Of a stretch of 64,000 nucleotides of DNA, positions 34,603-43,331 are shown one piece after another. The stretch is from Haloferax denitrificans ATCC 35960 (lineage in GTDB: Archaea; Halobacteriota; Halobacteria; Halobacteriales; Haloferacaceae). The stretch spans positions 124,001 to 188,000 of the forward strand of contig NZ_AOLP01000009.1 of the NCBI RefSeq assembly GCF_000337795.1. Reading direction: 5' to 3'. Position 1 is the first letter of the stretch; the number at the start of each line of letters is the position of its first letter. The notes under the pieces are model-generated. The model made no database searches. It saw only the letters and a program-made list of their open reading frames with translations, and had not been told where the DNA came from. The position numbers were made by a program, and so were the translations under genes.

Positions 34603-35754
34603 TCAGAGCGCGCGTTCCAGTCGGTCCATCGCGGTCGTCAGCGTCTCGACGTCCGCGGCGTACGAAAAGCGCACGTACCCCTCCCCGGCCGCGCCGAAGA
34701 CCGCACCCGGGACGGAGGCGACGCCGGCCTCCGACATGAGGCGCTCCACGAACGCCCTGCTGTCCGTCGTGTGGGCCGAGACGTCGGCGAACACGTAGAA
34801 CGCGCCGCGCGGCGTCCCCGGGTCGATACCGTCGATGGCGGCCAGTCGGTCGAGCACGAGTCGCCGCCGCTCGGCGAACGCCTCGCGGAGTTCGCCGACG
34901 ACGTGCCGGTTCGCTAACGCCGCGCTCGCGGCGACCTGCGCCGGCTCGGGGACCGACGAGATGGTGTGTTCCTGCAGGACGCGCATCGCGTCGATGACGC
35001 GCTCGGGGGCGCTCGCGTATCCGATTCGCCACCCGGTCATCGCGTACGACTTCGAGAAGCTGTGAACCGTCACGATTCGGTCGAACCGGTCGCCGTCGCT
35101 CGCCAGCGAGTGGTGCGTCGCGTCGTCGTAGACGAGGTCCTCGTACGTCTCGTCCGCGATGACCCACAGGCCGTGTTCGGCCGCGACGTCGTCCAGCGCC
35201 CGGAGCCGGTCGGGGGGGATGACGGCCCCGGTCGGGTTCCCGGGGGAGTTCAGCATCATCGCCGTCGTGTCGTCGCTCACCGCCGCCTCGACGGCTTCCG
35301 GCGTGGGGACGAACTCCTCGTCGGTCGAGACGGGGGCGAGCCGGGCGCTCGCGCTGGCGACGTGGCCGTGGTAGTTCGGCCAGTACGGCTCGGGGACGAG
35401 CACTTCGTCGCCGGGGTCACAGAGCACGTGGACCGCGGCGAACAGCGCACCCATCGCGCCCGGCGTGACGATAATCTCCGACTCGGGGGCGGCGTCGATG
35501 CCGTTTTCGACGGCGAGCTTCTCCGCGAGCGCGGCGCGTAACTCCGGCCGCCCCACCGTTTCGGTGTAACTGCTCGCGCCGGTGCCGACCGCCTCGGAGA
35601 CGGCGGCGGCTATCGGCTCGGGCGTCGCGAAATCGGGCTCGCCGATACTCAGGTCGGCGAGGTCGTCGTACGACTGCGCCGCGTCGAACACCTCGCGGAT
35701 TCCCGACTGCGGCATTCTCGTCGAGAGCCCCGAGAGTCCGGGTCGCTTCATCAT
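34603..35754 (-). CDS. Class I/II PLP-dependent aminotransferase
   Basis: 383 residues with fold-type I landmarks: LSIGEPDFATPEPI, SSYTETVGRPELRAALAEKL, LNSPGNPTGAVIP, DETYEDLVYDD and the PLP-lysine motif SFSKSYAMTGWRIGYA (lysine near residue 233). A C-terminal arginine that binds the substrate carboxylate is present in GYVRFSYA. It likely moves the amino group of an amino acid made or imported by the locus onto 2-oxoglutarate. Substrate not deducible. Either of two adjacent ATGs could be used. Preceded by TTTACT and site 6. Confidence 0.9.
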   Translation of the reverse strand: MMKRPGLSGLSTRMPQSGIREVFDAAQSYDDLADLSIGEPDFATPEPIAAAVSEAVGTGASSYTETVGRPELRAALAEKLAVENGIDAAPESEIIVTPGAMGALFAAVHVLCDPGDEVLVPEPYWPNYHGHVASASARLAPVSTDEEFVPTPEAVEAAVSDDTTAMMLNSPGNPTGAVIPPDRLRALDDVAAEHGLWVIADETYEDLVYDDATHHSLASDGDRFDRIVTVHSFSKSYAMTGWRIGYASAPERVIDAMRVLQEHTISSVPEPAQVAASAALANRHVVGELREAFAERRRLVLDRLAAIDGIDPGTPRGAFYVFADVSAHTTDSRAFVERLMSEAGVASVPGAVFGAAGEGYVRFSYAADVETLTTAMDRLERAL

Positions 35755-35791
35755 ACACTCGGGTGCGCGTCCGGGACAGTAAACCGACTCA

Positions 35792-35805
35792 CCTCCGTAT
35801 GGCGG
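35792..35805. promoter_or_regulatory. Regulon palindrome, site 6 (aminotransferase gene)
   Basis: CCTCCGTATGGCGG, closest to the consensus. 38 bases before ATG 35754, with TTTACT about 26 bases before that ATG. Confidence 0.7.
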
Positions 35806-35808
35806 CGC

Positions 35809-36252
35809 TCAGAGTTCGCGAATCACGTCGCCGTCGGGCTCGATGGCGTCGACGTCGGCCTCCGTGAGCGGGAGTTCGACCTCGACTTCGACGAGGTAGT
35901 CCTCGTTGGCCAACTGGTCGTGTCCGAGGACGGTGTGGCACGGATACGGCTCTTCGAACGTCTCCAGGTACACCTCTTTGTAGCCGTCGTAGTAGTGTTC
36001 CTTCGCGTCGACGATGTGGGTCGTGACCTTGGCGACGTCGGCGTACGTCATGCCGATGGCTTCGAGCAGGACGCCGACGTTCTCGTACGCCTTCCGCGCC
36101 TGCGTCTCGATGTCGTCGCCGACGACGTTCGAATCGGCGTCCATCGAGACCTGTCCGGCCATGTAGAACTGCTGACCGTCGATTATGGCGTGATTGTAGC
36201 CGATACTGCGCGCGTCCTTGAGCTCCGGCGGGTTGATAGCGTAACGTGTCAC
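35809..36252 (-). CDS. Rid-family (RidA/YjgF-like) protein lacking the key arginine
   Basis: 147-residue trimer-forming Rid fold: QFYMAGQVSMDADSNVVGDDIETQARKAYENVGVLLEAIGMTYADVAKVTTHIVD. Canonical RidA uses an arginine in a P-x-R-S-x-V stretch to deaminate imines made by PLP enzymes; here the equivalent stretch is YPCHTVLGHDQ, with no arginine. It may therefore be a non-deaminating Rid subgroup or a different hydrolase. The neighbouring aminotransferase fits a Rid partner. Start is GTG, supported by an AT-rich TTTTTTTAA 24 bases upstream and site 7 at 37 bases. Confidence 0.82.
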   Translation of the reverse strand: MTRYAINPPELKDARSIGYNHAIIDGQQFYMAGQVSMDADSNVVGDDIETQARKAYENVGVLLEAIGMTYADVAKVTTHIVDAKEHYYDGYKEVYLETFEEPYPCHTVLGHDQLANEDYLVEVEVELPLTEADVDAIEPDGDVIREL

Positions 36253-36288
36253 GGTCGAACTTCCGAGAACGAGTTAAAAAAACGCCAC

Positions 36289-36302
36289 CCTCCGGATGGT
36301 GG
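36289..36302. promoter_or_regulatory. Regulon palindrome, site 7 (Rid gene)
   Basis: CCTCCGGATGGTGG, 37 bases before the GTG at 36252; the T-rich TATA-like stretch lies between. Confidence 0.65.
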
Positions 36303-36313
36303 TGTCGCCGGGC

Positions 36314-37561
36314 TCAGTCCGACGCCAGCGAGCGGACCGTCTCGGCGAGGACGCCGGTCGCGGTCGCACAGTCGTCCCAGTCGGTCCACTCCCGCGGGGA
36401 GTGGGAGACGCCGTCCCGCGAGGGGGCGAACAGGAGTCCCGCGTCCGTGACCGCCGCGAGGTTCGCCGTGTCGTGCATCGCCGCCGAGTGCAGGCGAAGC
36501 GCGTCGACCGACCTCGCCGCCGCCGCGGCGTCCGCCGCCGCGAGACACCGGTCCGCCATCCGACTCGGCGGGCTGTCCCGATACCGCGATATCGACGTTT
36601 CGACGCCCCTGTTTCGTTCGAGTCGCGCGAGGCTGGTCCGACAGCGCTCGACGAGGCGGTCCATCGTCTCGTGTTCCACGTCTCGGATGTCGAGCTGGAG
36701 TCGGACCTCGGCCGGCACGATGTTCCGGGCGTTCGGTTCGATGGTTCCCCTCCCGGCCGTCCCGACGGCGGCCTCGCTCGTCGTCGCCAGCTCCTCCGCC
36801 GCGCGTTCGAGGTCGAGGACGAACTCGGACGCGGCCGCGAGCGCGTCGGACCGCTCGTACATCGGCGTCGACCCGGCGTGGTCGGCCTCGCCGGTCACCG
36901 CCACCTCGCAGTTGGTGATGCCCGTGATGGAGTCGACGACGCCGACGCCGGCGTTCGCCCCGGTCAGGCGCGTCCCCTGCTCGATGTGGAGTTCGACCCA
37001 CGCGTCCCACTCGGCGGGGTCGACGGCGTCGCTCCCGGCGAAGCCGACCCGTTCGAGGTGGTCGCGTAGCGTGACGCCGTCGTCGTCTTCGAGCGCGAGC
37101 GCCTCGTCGACGCTCAGCTTCCCCGTCGCCACCGACGACCCGAGCGTCCCGACGCCGAACCGACCGCCCTCCTCCTCGGTGAACGAGGCGACTTCGACCG
37201 GGCGGGCGGGGGCGACGCCCGCTTCCTGCATCGCCCGGACGCCTTCGAGCGCGCCGTACGTTCCGAGCGGACCGTCGAAGATACCGCCGCGGGGGACGGA
37301 GTCGAGGTGGCTCCCGAACGCGACGGGGGCCGCCGACGGGTCGCACGAAGGCGGCGTCCATCGGCCGAAGATGTTCCCGACGGCGTCGACCCGCACGTCG
37401 AGACCGGCCGCTTCGAGGCGGTCGACGAAACGCTCTCGCACCGCTCGGTCCGCCTCGCTTCCGGTGAGTACGGTTCGCCCGACACCCTCGTCGGCGTCGA
37501 CGTCCCCGAACGCGGCGTTTTCCTGTAGGTCGCGTCGGAGTCTCTCCGTGTCGATGTTCAT
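36314..37561 (-). CDS. M20-family amidohydrolase, N-carbamoyl-amino-acid / allantoate type
   Basis: 415 residues resembling HyuC/AllC: metal-binding GSHLDSVPRGGIFDG, SFTEEEGGRFG, HIEQGTRL, the dimer-domain GEADHAGSTPM and the final HSAAMHDTANLAAV...PSRDGVSHSPREWTDWDD. Such enzymes use two divalent metals to cleave the carbamoyl or ureido group from N-carbamoyl amino acids, ureidopropionate or allantoate, releasing CO2 and ammonia. The ATG at 37561 has TTTATCC 27 bases and site 8 38 bases upstream, which decides the start against a much longer open frame. It shares its promoter region with lutC, transcribed in the other direction. Confidence 0.87.
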   Translation of the reverse strand: MNIDTERLRRDLQENAAFGDVDADEGVGRTVLTGSEADRAVRERFVDRLEAAGLDVRVDAVGNIFGRWTPPSCDPSAAPVAFGSHLDSVPRGGIFDGPLGTYGALEGVRAMQEAGVAPARPVEVASFTEEEGGRFGVGTLGSSVATGKLSVDEALALEDDDGVTLRDHLERVGFAGSDAVDPAEWDAWVELHIEQGTRLTGANAGVGVVDSITGITNCEVAVTGEADHAGSTPMYERSDALAAASEFVLDLERAAEELATTSEAAVGTAGRGTIEPNARNIVPAEVRLQLDIRDVEHETMDRLVERCRTSLARLERNRGVETSISRYRDSPPSRMADRCLAAADAAAAARSVDALRLHSAAMHDTANLAAVTDAGLLFAPSRDGVSHSPREWTDWDDCATATGVLAETVRSLASD

Positions 37562-37598
37562 ACCCGGGACCTGAACGGCCGTGCGGATAAACCCGAAT

Positions 37599-37612
37599 CC
37601 CCCATGTGGCGG
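37599..37612. promoter_or_regulatory. Regulon palindrome, site 8 (amidohydrolase gene)
   Basis: CCCCCATGTGGCGG, 38 bases before ATG 37561 on the minus strand. Confidence 0.65.
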
Positions 37613-37624
37613 CGAGGCCGGCGA

Positions 37625-37638
37625 CCGCCATACGGAGC
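37625..37638. promoter_or_regulatory. Regulon palindrome, site 9 (lutC gene)
   Basis: CCGCCATACGGAGC, 38 bases before the lutC ATG on the plus strand; CTCTTAG lies about 27 bases before that ATG. Sites 8 and 9 are 12 bases apart and serve divergent genes. Confidence 0.65.
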
Positions 37639-37675
37639 GGGTAGCTCTTAGTGTCTCTCCGAGAACTGGTGGACA

Positions 37676-38182
37676 ATGAGTGATACTGACACACAACTGT
37701 TCGCGTCCTCGCTCGCGGCCATCGACGTTCCGCTGACGCGGACCGACACGGCGGGGTTCGCCTCGACTATCGACTCGCTCGTGACGGGGCCCGCGGTCGG
37801 CGTCCCCCTCCACCTCGACGGCGTCTCGCTGGACGACACCGTCGTCCAGACGCCGCCCACGCCCCGCCTGCTCCGGGAGGCCGAGACGGGCGTCACGGGC
37901 GTCGGACACGCTATCGCCGAACACGGGACGCTCGTCATCGACAGCGACGACGCGGGCACCGAACCCGTCAGCCTCTACCCGCCGACGCACCTCGCGGTCG
38001 TCCGCGAGAGCGACATCCTCCCCGACGTCGCGTCCGCGACTGACTCCGTCGGCGAGCGCTTCGCCGCCGGTAAGTCCTCGATTTTCGCCACGGGCGTGAG
38101 TTCGACCGGCGACATGGGCGCGCTCGTCAAGGGTGTCCACGGTCCCAAACACGTCGAAGTCGTCCTCCTCACCGACCAATGA
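37676..38182 (+). CDS. LutC-type LUD-domain protein
   Basis: 168 residues of the LUD (lactate utilization) family. ETGVTGVGHAIAEHGTLVIDSDD, the SLYPPTHLAVVRESDI strand and the terminal FATGVSSTGDMGALVKGVHGPKHVEVVLL are typical of LutC/YkgG. In bacteria LutABC oxidises L-lactate to pyruvate through iron-sulfur clusters. It overlaps the following LUD gene as ATGA, so the two form one complex or unit. Confidence 0.88.
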   Translation: MSDTDTQLFASSLAAIDVPLTRTDTAGFASTIDSLVTGPAVGVPLHLDGVSLDDTVVQTPPTPRLLREAETGVTGVGHAIAEHGTLVIDSDDAGTEPVSLYPPTHLAVVRESDILPDVASATDSVGERFAAGKSSIFATGVSSTGDMGALVKGVHGPKHVEVVLLTDQ

Positions 38183-40389
38183 GCGCGCAGTCCGAGCGCC
38201 GACGGAAGGCGCGAAAACTCCGCGAACTCCTCGACGCCGAGGGCGACGCGGTCTACGAGAACGTCACGCACCTGAATCAGGGCCGATACGACGCCATCGA
38301 GCGGTTCGACGAGTTCGAGACGCTCCGAACCGAGGCCCGGAGTATCAAGGAAGACGCCGTCGAGAACCTCCCGTCGCTCATCGAGACGCTCCGCGAGAGC
38401 GTCGAGGAAAACGGCGGGTCGGTGTACGTCGCCGACGACGCCGACGACGCCACCCGCTACATCCGCGAGGTGGCCGAGGCGAAGGACGCACGGACGCTCG
38501 TGAAGTCGAAGTCGATGACGACCGAGGAAATCGAGCTCAACGAGTCGCTCGAAGCCGCCGGCGTGGACGTCTGGGAGACCGACCTCGGCGAGTTCGTCCT
38601 CCAGGTCGCCGACGAGAGCCCGTCCCACATCGTCGGTCCCTCGCTCCACAAGTCCCGCGAGGAGGTCGCCGCCCTGTTCAACGACGTGTTCGACCCCGAG
38701 GTCCCCTTCGAGACGGCGGAAGAACTCACCGAGTTCGCGCGGGACTACCTCGGCGACCGGATACGAGAGGCGGACATCGGGATGACGGGCGCGAACTTCG
38801 TCCTCGCGGACTCGGGGACCATCACCATCGTCACGAACGAGGGGAACGCCCGGAAGTCGGCGGTGACGCCCGACACCCACATCGCGGTCACGGGCGTCGA
38901 GAAAATCCTCCCGAGCGCCGCGGACCTCGACCCGTTCGTCAACCTCATCTCGCGCGCCGCGACCGGACAGGACATCTCGCAGTACGTCTCGATGCTCACG
39001 CCGCCGGTCGAGACCCCGACGATAGACTTCGAGAACCCCGACGAACCGCTCGGAAGCGGCGACGCGGAGCGGGAGTTCCACCTCGTGCTCATCGACAACG
39101 GCCGGCTCGCCATGCGCGACGACGACCAACTGCGCGAGACGCTCTACTGCATTCGGTGCGGTGCGTGTGCGAACTCCTGCGGCAACTTCCAGCACGTCGG
39201 CGGCCACGCCTTCGGCGGCGAGACGTACACGGGGGGCATCGCCACCGGCTGGGAGGCCGGCGTCGAGGGCCTCGACAGCGCCGCGGAGTTCAACGACCTC
39301 TGTACCGGCTGTTCGCGGTGCGTGAACGCCTGTCCCGTCAAAATCGACATCCCGTGGATAAACACGGTCGTCCGCGACCGACTCAACGGGGAGGCGACGC
39401 CGTCCGACCTCGAATTCCTCGTCGAGGGGCTGACGCCGGACGCCGAGGGGACCGTCACGCCGCAAAAGCGCCTCTTCGGTAACTTCGGGACGCTCGCGCG
39501 ACTCGGGAGCGCCACCGCACCGCTGTCGAACTGGGTGGCGGACCTCGGTCCCGTCCGGACGCTGATGGACCGGTATCTCGGCGTCGCGCCCGACCGGGAA
39601 CTCCCGACGTTCCAGCGCGAGACGCTCGTCGACTGGTTCGACTCCCGGCGACCCCGCGCGCCGAACGCGACCGCGACCCGCAAGGTGGTGCTCTACCCCG
39701 ACGCCTACACGAACTACGTCCTCGTCGACCGCGGGAAAGCGGCCGTCAGAACCCTCGAAGCGCTCGGCGCGCACGTGGAACTCGCCACCCCGATAGAAAG
39801 CGGCCGCGCGCCGCTCTCGCAGGGGATGGTCGACACGGCGACCCGACAGGCCGAGGCCGTCGCGAGCGACCTCGCGCCGTATCTCGACTCGTCGTTCGAC
39901 GTCGTCGTCGTCGAACCGTCCGACCTCGCGATGATGCGCCGGGAGTACGGCAAGCTTCTCGACGACGAGACCCACGCCCGGCTCTCGGAACACAGCTACG
40001 ACGTCATGGAGTACGTGTTCGGCCTGCTTTCGAACGGCGCGGACCCGGCGGCCCTCGCGGCCCCCGACGAGCCGGTCGCCTACCACAGTCACTGCCAACA
40101 GCGGACGCTCGGCGTCGAGACGTACACCGAGGCGGTGCTCGACGACCTCGGATTCGACGTCGTCACCTCCGACGTGGAGTGTTGCGGGATGGCCGGGAGC
40201 TTCGGCTACAAATCGGAGTACTACGAGCTTTCGATGGACGTGGGCGCGGAGCTCGCCGACCAGTTCGCCGACGCGAGCGACCGCGTGGTCGTCGCCAGCG
40301 GCACCTCGTGTACCGAGCAACTGACCGACCTCCTCGCCCGCGACGTGACCCACCCGGTCGAACTCGTCGCGCCCGACGAGGCCCCCTGA
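38179..40389 (+). CDS. Fused LutB-LutA-like iron-sulfur oxidoreductase
   Basis: 736 residues in one chain. Residues 60-290 are a LUD domain (MTTEEIELNESLEAAGVDVWETDLGEF). Two ferredoxin-type clusters follow: CIRCGACANSC near 322-332 and CTGCSRCVNACP near 375-386. The last 200 residues carry a cysteine-rich CCG-like region with HSHCQQRTL near 635 and ECCGMAGSFGYK near 667. In Bacillus, LutB (LUD plus clusters) and LutA (CCG domains) are separate; here they appear fused, though only one complete CCG-type half is clear. Likely oxidises lactate or another 2-hydroxyacid. Confidence 0.85.
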   Translation: MSAQSERRRKARKLRELLDAEGDAVYENVTHLNQGRYDAIERFDEFETLRTEARSIKEDAVENLPSLIETLRESVEENGGSVYVADDADDATRYIREVAEAKDARTLVKSKSMTTEEIELNESLEAAGVDVWETDLGEFVLQVADESPSHIVGPSLHKSREEVAALFNDVFDPEVPFETAEELTEFARDYLGDRIREADIGMTGANFVLADSGTITIVTNEGNARKSAVTPDTHIAVTGVEKILPSAADLDPFVNLISRAATGQDISQYVSMLTPPVETPTIDFENPDEPLGSGDAEREFHLVLIDNGRLAMRDDDQLRETLYCIRCGACANSCGNFQHVGGHAFGGETYTGGIATGWEAGVEGLDSAAEFNDLCTGCSRCVNACPVKIDIPWINTVVRDRLNGEATPSDLEFLVEGLTPDAEGTVTPQKRLFGNFGTLARLGSATAPLSNWVADLGPVRTLMDRYLGVAPDRELPTFQRETLVDWFDSRRPRAPNATATRKVVLYPDAYTNYVLVDRGKAAVRTLEALGAHVELATPIESGRAPLSQGMVDTATRQAEAVASDLAPYLDSSFDVVVVEPSDLAMMRREYGKLLDDETHARLSEHSYDVMEYVFGLLSNGADPAALAAPDEPVAYHSHCQQRTLGVETYTEAVLDDLGFDVVTSDVECCGMAGSFGYKSEYYELSMDVGAELADQFADASDRVVVASGTSCTEQLTDLLARDVTHPVELVAPDEAP

Positions 40390-40494
40390 GCGGCGACCGG
40401 CCGTCGTCGCCGCCCGGCGTTCACAGACGGCAGGACTCTCATTCATGTGTGACCCTTCACCGACTCGCTCGCGCCCGCCGGCGGTGTCCCGACG

Positions 40495-41397
40495 ATGACC
40501 GACGTGCTCGTCTTGGGCGACGCCATCGTCGACGCCGTCTTCGCCGGTCTCGACCGCTACCCCGACCGCGGGGAGGAACTCGTCGCGCCGTCGTTCGAAC
40601 TGCGGCCGGGCGGCTCCGCGGGCTACGCCTCGCTCGGCCTCGCGGCGCTGGGGAGTCGCCCGGCGGCGGTCACGTACGTCGGCGACGACGTGCTCTCTAC
40701 GCACTGGCGCACGTTTCTCGACGCCCGCGGCGTCGACACGAGCCGCGTGGTCGAACAGCCGGACGCGACGGTGAGCGTCGCCGCCGGCTTCCTGTTCGAC
40801 TCCGACCGCTCGTTCGTCACCCACCGGGGCGCGATGAGGGACGGCGCGGTTCCCGCCGTCACACCCGACGGGTTCGACGCGCTGTTCGTCGCCGGGCTGT
40901 CACAGGCCCCGTACCTCTGGGGCGACGACGTCGTCGCCGTCGCCCGCGAGTTCGCCGCCCGGGGCCGCCCGGTGTTTCTCGACACGAACTGGTCGCCCGG
41001 CGACTGGCTCTCGACGGCAGAGGCGCTTCTCCCGCACGTCGAGACGCTGTTCGCGAACGACGCGGAAGCGCGTCGTCTCTCGGGGTGCGACGACCTCTCG
41101 GACGCGGCGGAGACGCTCGTCGCCGACGGGGCGTCCGCCTGCGTCGTCAAGGCCGGCGACCGCGGCTGTCTCGTCGCCGACGACCGCTCGGGGACGACGT
41201 GGATCGAGACCGAACCGGTCGCATCGGTCGACGCCTGCGGGGCGGGCGACTTCTTCGACGCCGGCTTCATTCACGCGCGGCTCGCTGGAGCCGACAGACC
41301 GGCGGCCGCGGCCGTTGCCAACCGCTGTGCGCGGGCGGCAATCACGAACTTCGAACTTCGGGCGAAACTCGGCGCGATAGCTGACCTGTCCGAGTGA
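40495..41397 (+). CDS. PfkB-family carbohydrate kinase
   Basis: 300 residues. N-terminal VLVLGDAIVDAVFAGLD, the RPGGSAGYASLGLAALG substrate loop, FLDTNWSP, and the C-terminal anion-hole/catalytic motif VDACGAGDFFDAGF identify the ribokinase/PfkB family. The usual DTxGAGD has Cys in place of Thr, but the catalytic Asp is kept. It phosphorylates a sugar or polyol, substrate unknown. It lies 105 bases after the LUD gene without its own regulon palindrome and may be read through from that promoter. Confidence 0.87.
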   Translation: MTDVLVLGDAIVDAVFAGLDRYPDRGEELVAPSFELRPGGSAGYASLGLAALGSRPAAVTYVGDDVLSTHWRTFLDARGVDTSRVVEQPDATVSVAAGFLFDSDRSFVTHRGAMRDGAVPAVTPDGFDALFVAGLSQAPYLWGDDVVAVAREFAARGRPVFLDTNWSPGDWLSTAEALLPHVETLFANDAEARRLSGCDDLSDAAETLVADGASACVVKAGDRGCLVADDRSGTTWIETEPVASVDACGAGDFFDAGFIHARLAGADRPAAAAVANRCARAAITNFELRAKLGAIADLSE

Positions 41398-41439
41398 CTG
41401 CCCGCGGTCGGCATCCCCCGGGAAAAAAGCGCCCCGCCG

Positions 41440-42249
41440 TTAGCTGTGGAGGAACCGTTCGAGGCCGACGACGCGGTCCGCGACGACGATGGCGACGATG
41501 GCGATGATGACGTAGATGCTCGCCACGGCCGCGATTTGGGGGCTGATGTTCCCCCGAATCGCGCCGTAAATCGCGACGGGAAGCGTTTCGGTCGCCGTCG
41601 TCGTGATGATGAGGCTCACGATGAACTCGTTCAACGCGAGCATGAACATCAGGAACGACCCCGAGATGACGCCGGGCATCAGGGCCGGGAGCGTCACGTA
41701 TCTGAACGTCTGTATCTCCTCCGCGCCGAGGCTCTGTGCGGCGTCTTCGAGCGTGGGGTCGAACGCGTTGACGCTCGACGAGACGCTCCATATCATGAAG
41801 GGGATGTTGATGATGGTCAGCGCCAGCCCGACGGCCCAGAGCTCGGCGATCCACCCAAGCCGGCCGAAGATGATGAGCAGGATGAACCCCGACACGACCA
41901 GCGGGACGGTAAACGGCAACAGGAGGTAAATCTGGATGCCGTGTTCGAACCTGATGTCGTATCGGTTCAGTCCGAGCGCCGTCATCACGCCGATGGGAAT
42001 CGCGAGGGCAGTACAGAAGACGGCGACCATGACGCTGTTGAAGAACGGTTCGAGATAGCCGGGCTCGTGAATCAGCGACGCGTACCACCTGAGGCTCAGT
42101 TCGCTCGGCGGGAACGAGATAATCTGGTTCGCTCCCAGCGAGACGACGAGGATGATGACCGACGGGAGAATCAGGAAGACGAACTCGAAGAGCGTGAACG
42201 CCGTCAGGTACGGGTGGTCGGTGCCGAACCGACGGAGGAGTCCGCTCAT
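41440..42249 (-). CDS. PotC-like ABC transporter permease
   Basis: 269 residues, about six hydrophobic helices. Core segments HPYLTAFTLFEFVFLILPSVI and the EAA loop (LEDAAQSLGAEEIQTFRYVTLPALMPGVISG) are typical of PotC/YdcV permeases. ATGA overlap with the upstream PotB-like gene fixes the start. Together they form the channel of the importer whose ATPase and binding protein are encoded at 32361 and 30070. Confidence 0.91.
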   Translation of the reverse strand: MSGLLRRFGTDHPYLTAFTLFEFVFLILPSVIILVVSLGANQIISFPPSELSLRWYASLIHEPGYLEPFFNSVMVAVFCTALAIPIGVMTALGLNRYDIRFEHGIQIYLLLPFTVPLVVSGFILLIIFGRLGWIAELWAVGLALTIINIPFMIWSVSSSVNAFDPTLEDAAQSLGAEEIQTFRYVTLPALMPGVISGSFLMFMLALNEFIVSLIITTTATETLPVAIYGAIRGNISPQIAAVASIYVIIAIVAIVVADRVVGLERFLHS

Positions 42250-43205
42250 TGTTCGCCCGCCTCCACGCCGAGGGTCCCGGTCCCGTACAGTTTGAACACG
42301 GCGAACACGAACACCGACGCCACGAGGACGAGGATGATACACAGCACCGCCGCGAACGGGTAGTTCATCATGTCGAACACTTTGCTGTAGATGAAGTTCG
42401 CAACGAAGCTGTTCGTCCCGCCACCGAGCAGGTTGGGAATGGCGTAGTTCGCCATCGACAGCGTGAACACGACGATTGTCGCCGCGGTGATTCCGGGGCG
42501 GGCGAGCGGTAACACGACGTGTCTGAACGTCTCCCAGTTGTTCGCCCCGCAGTTCTGCGCCGCGCGTTCGAGGTCGGTGTCGATGCTCGCTATCGCGGGC
42601 GTCAACATCAGCACCGCGAACGGCATCAGATACTGCAGGAGCCCCACGACGATGGCGGCGGGGGTTCCGATGATGCTCACCGTCTCGATTCCGAGCGCGT
42701 TCAGTCCCCAGTTCAGCAGGCCGTTTTTCCCGAGGACGATGAGCCAGCCGTACGCTCGGATGATGACTCCCGTGAAGAACGGCACGAACAGGCCGAACAG
42801 GAGGACGTACCGGAACACCGGCCGCCTCGTGCGAACGACGAGATACGCGTACGGAACCGCGAGCCCGACGCTTCCGACCGTGACGAGCGCCGAGTACAGC
42901 AGGGTCCTGAGGAACACGGTGTGGAACGCCCCCGTCTCGACGAGGCGCATCCAGTTATCGAGCGTGAGTTCGTAGACGAATATCTCGATGGTGTCGTACG
43001 TGAGCACGCTGTACCACGCGAGCATCACCATCCCGACGGCGAGGAAACTAACCAACAGGATGCTCGGCGCGATGAGCACGTATCCGAACCGGTCCGCGAC
43101 CGACGACGTATCGAGGGGCAGGCGGTTCTTTGCCGCGATAAGCCCGTCCATCACTTTCCACTTCGCGCGCAGTCGCTGATGTTGGAACTCGTCTCGAATG
43201 CTCAC
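42246..43205 (-). CDS. PotB-like ABC transporter permease
   Basis: 319 residues with about six hydrophobic helices, beginning with a hydrophilic 35-residue segment. The EAA loop LERAAQNCGANNWETFRHVVLPLARPGITA and the helix FVANFIYSKVFDMMNYPFAAVLCIILV are typical. The start is GTG and is overlapped by the stop of a 29-codon ORF (GTGA). Partner of the PotC-like permease. The promoter palindrome (site 10) lies 127 bases before this GTG but 41 bases before the leader ATG. Confidence 0.9.
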   Translation of the reverse strand: MSIRDEFQHQRLRAKWKVMDGLIAAKNRLPLDTSSVADRFGYVLIAPSILLVSFLAVGMVMLAWYSVLTYDTIEIFVYELTLDNWMRLVETGAFHTVFLRTLLYSALVTVGSVGLAVPYAYLVVRTRRPVFRYVLLFGLFVPFFTGVIIRAYGWLIVLGKNGLLNWGLNALGIETVSIIGTPAAIVVGLLQYLMPFAVLMLTPAIASIDTDLERAAQNCGANNWETFRHVVLPLARPGITAATIVVFTLSMANYAIPNLLGGGTNSFVANFIYSKVFDMMNYPFAAVLCIILVLVASVFVFAVFKLYGTGTLGVEAGEQ

Positions 43206-43291
43206 GGCGCTCTCCCCCTCGGGCCGGCCGCCGGGAATCGGCGCGTCGCCACCGCGCCGACGAGCGATACGCAGTTACTCGATGCGTTCAT
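43202..43291 (-). CDS. Putative leader peptide before the PotB-like gene
   Basis: Twenty-nine codons (MNASSNCVSLVGAVATRRFP, then a Pro/Arg/Gly-rich end) whose TGA overlaps the GTG of the permease gene. The ATG lies 41 bases after palindrome site 10, close to the spacing at other regulon genes, so the mRNA may begin at this ATG. It may act by translational coupling. No family is recognised and codon bias cannot be judged for so short an ORF. Confidence 0.35.
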   Translation of the reverse strand: MNASSNCVSLVGAVATRRFPAAGPRGRAP

Positions 43292-43331
43292 GTTACTCGG
43301 GCTATGGACAGAGACGTTCTTACGTAGGTGT

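Noticed and set aside
40390-40494. Regulon palindrome before the PfkB kinase gene
   Set aside because: No sequence close to CCTCCRTATGGYGG occurs in this gap; the gene may be read through from the lutC promoter.
37975-40824. Open frame of 949 codons antisense to the LUD genes
   Set aside because: Antisense to a clearly identified iron-sulfur protein; composition biased to Arg, Val and Gly without any motif.
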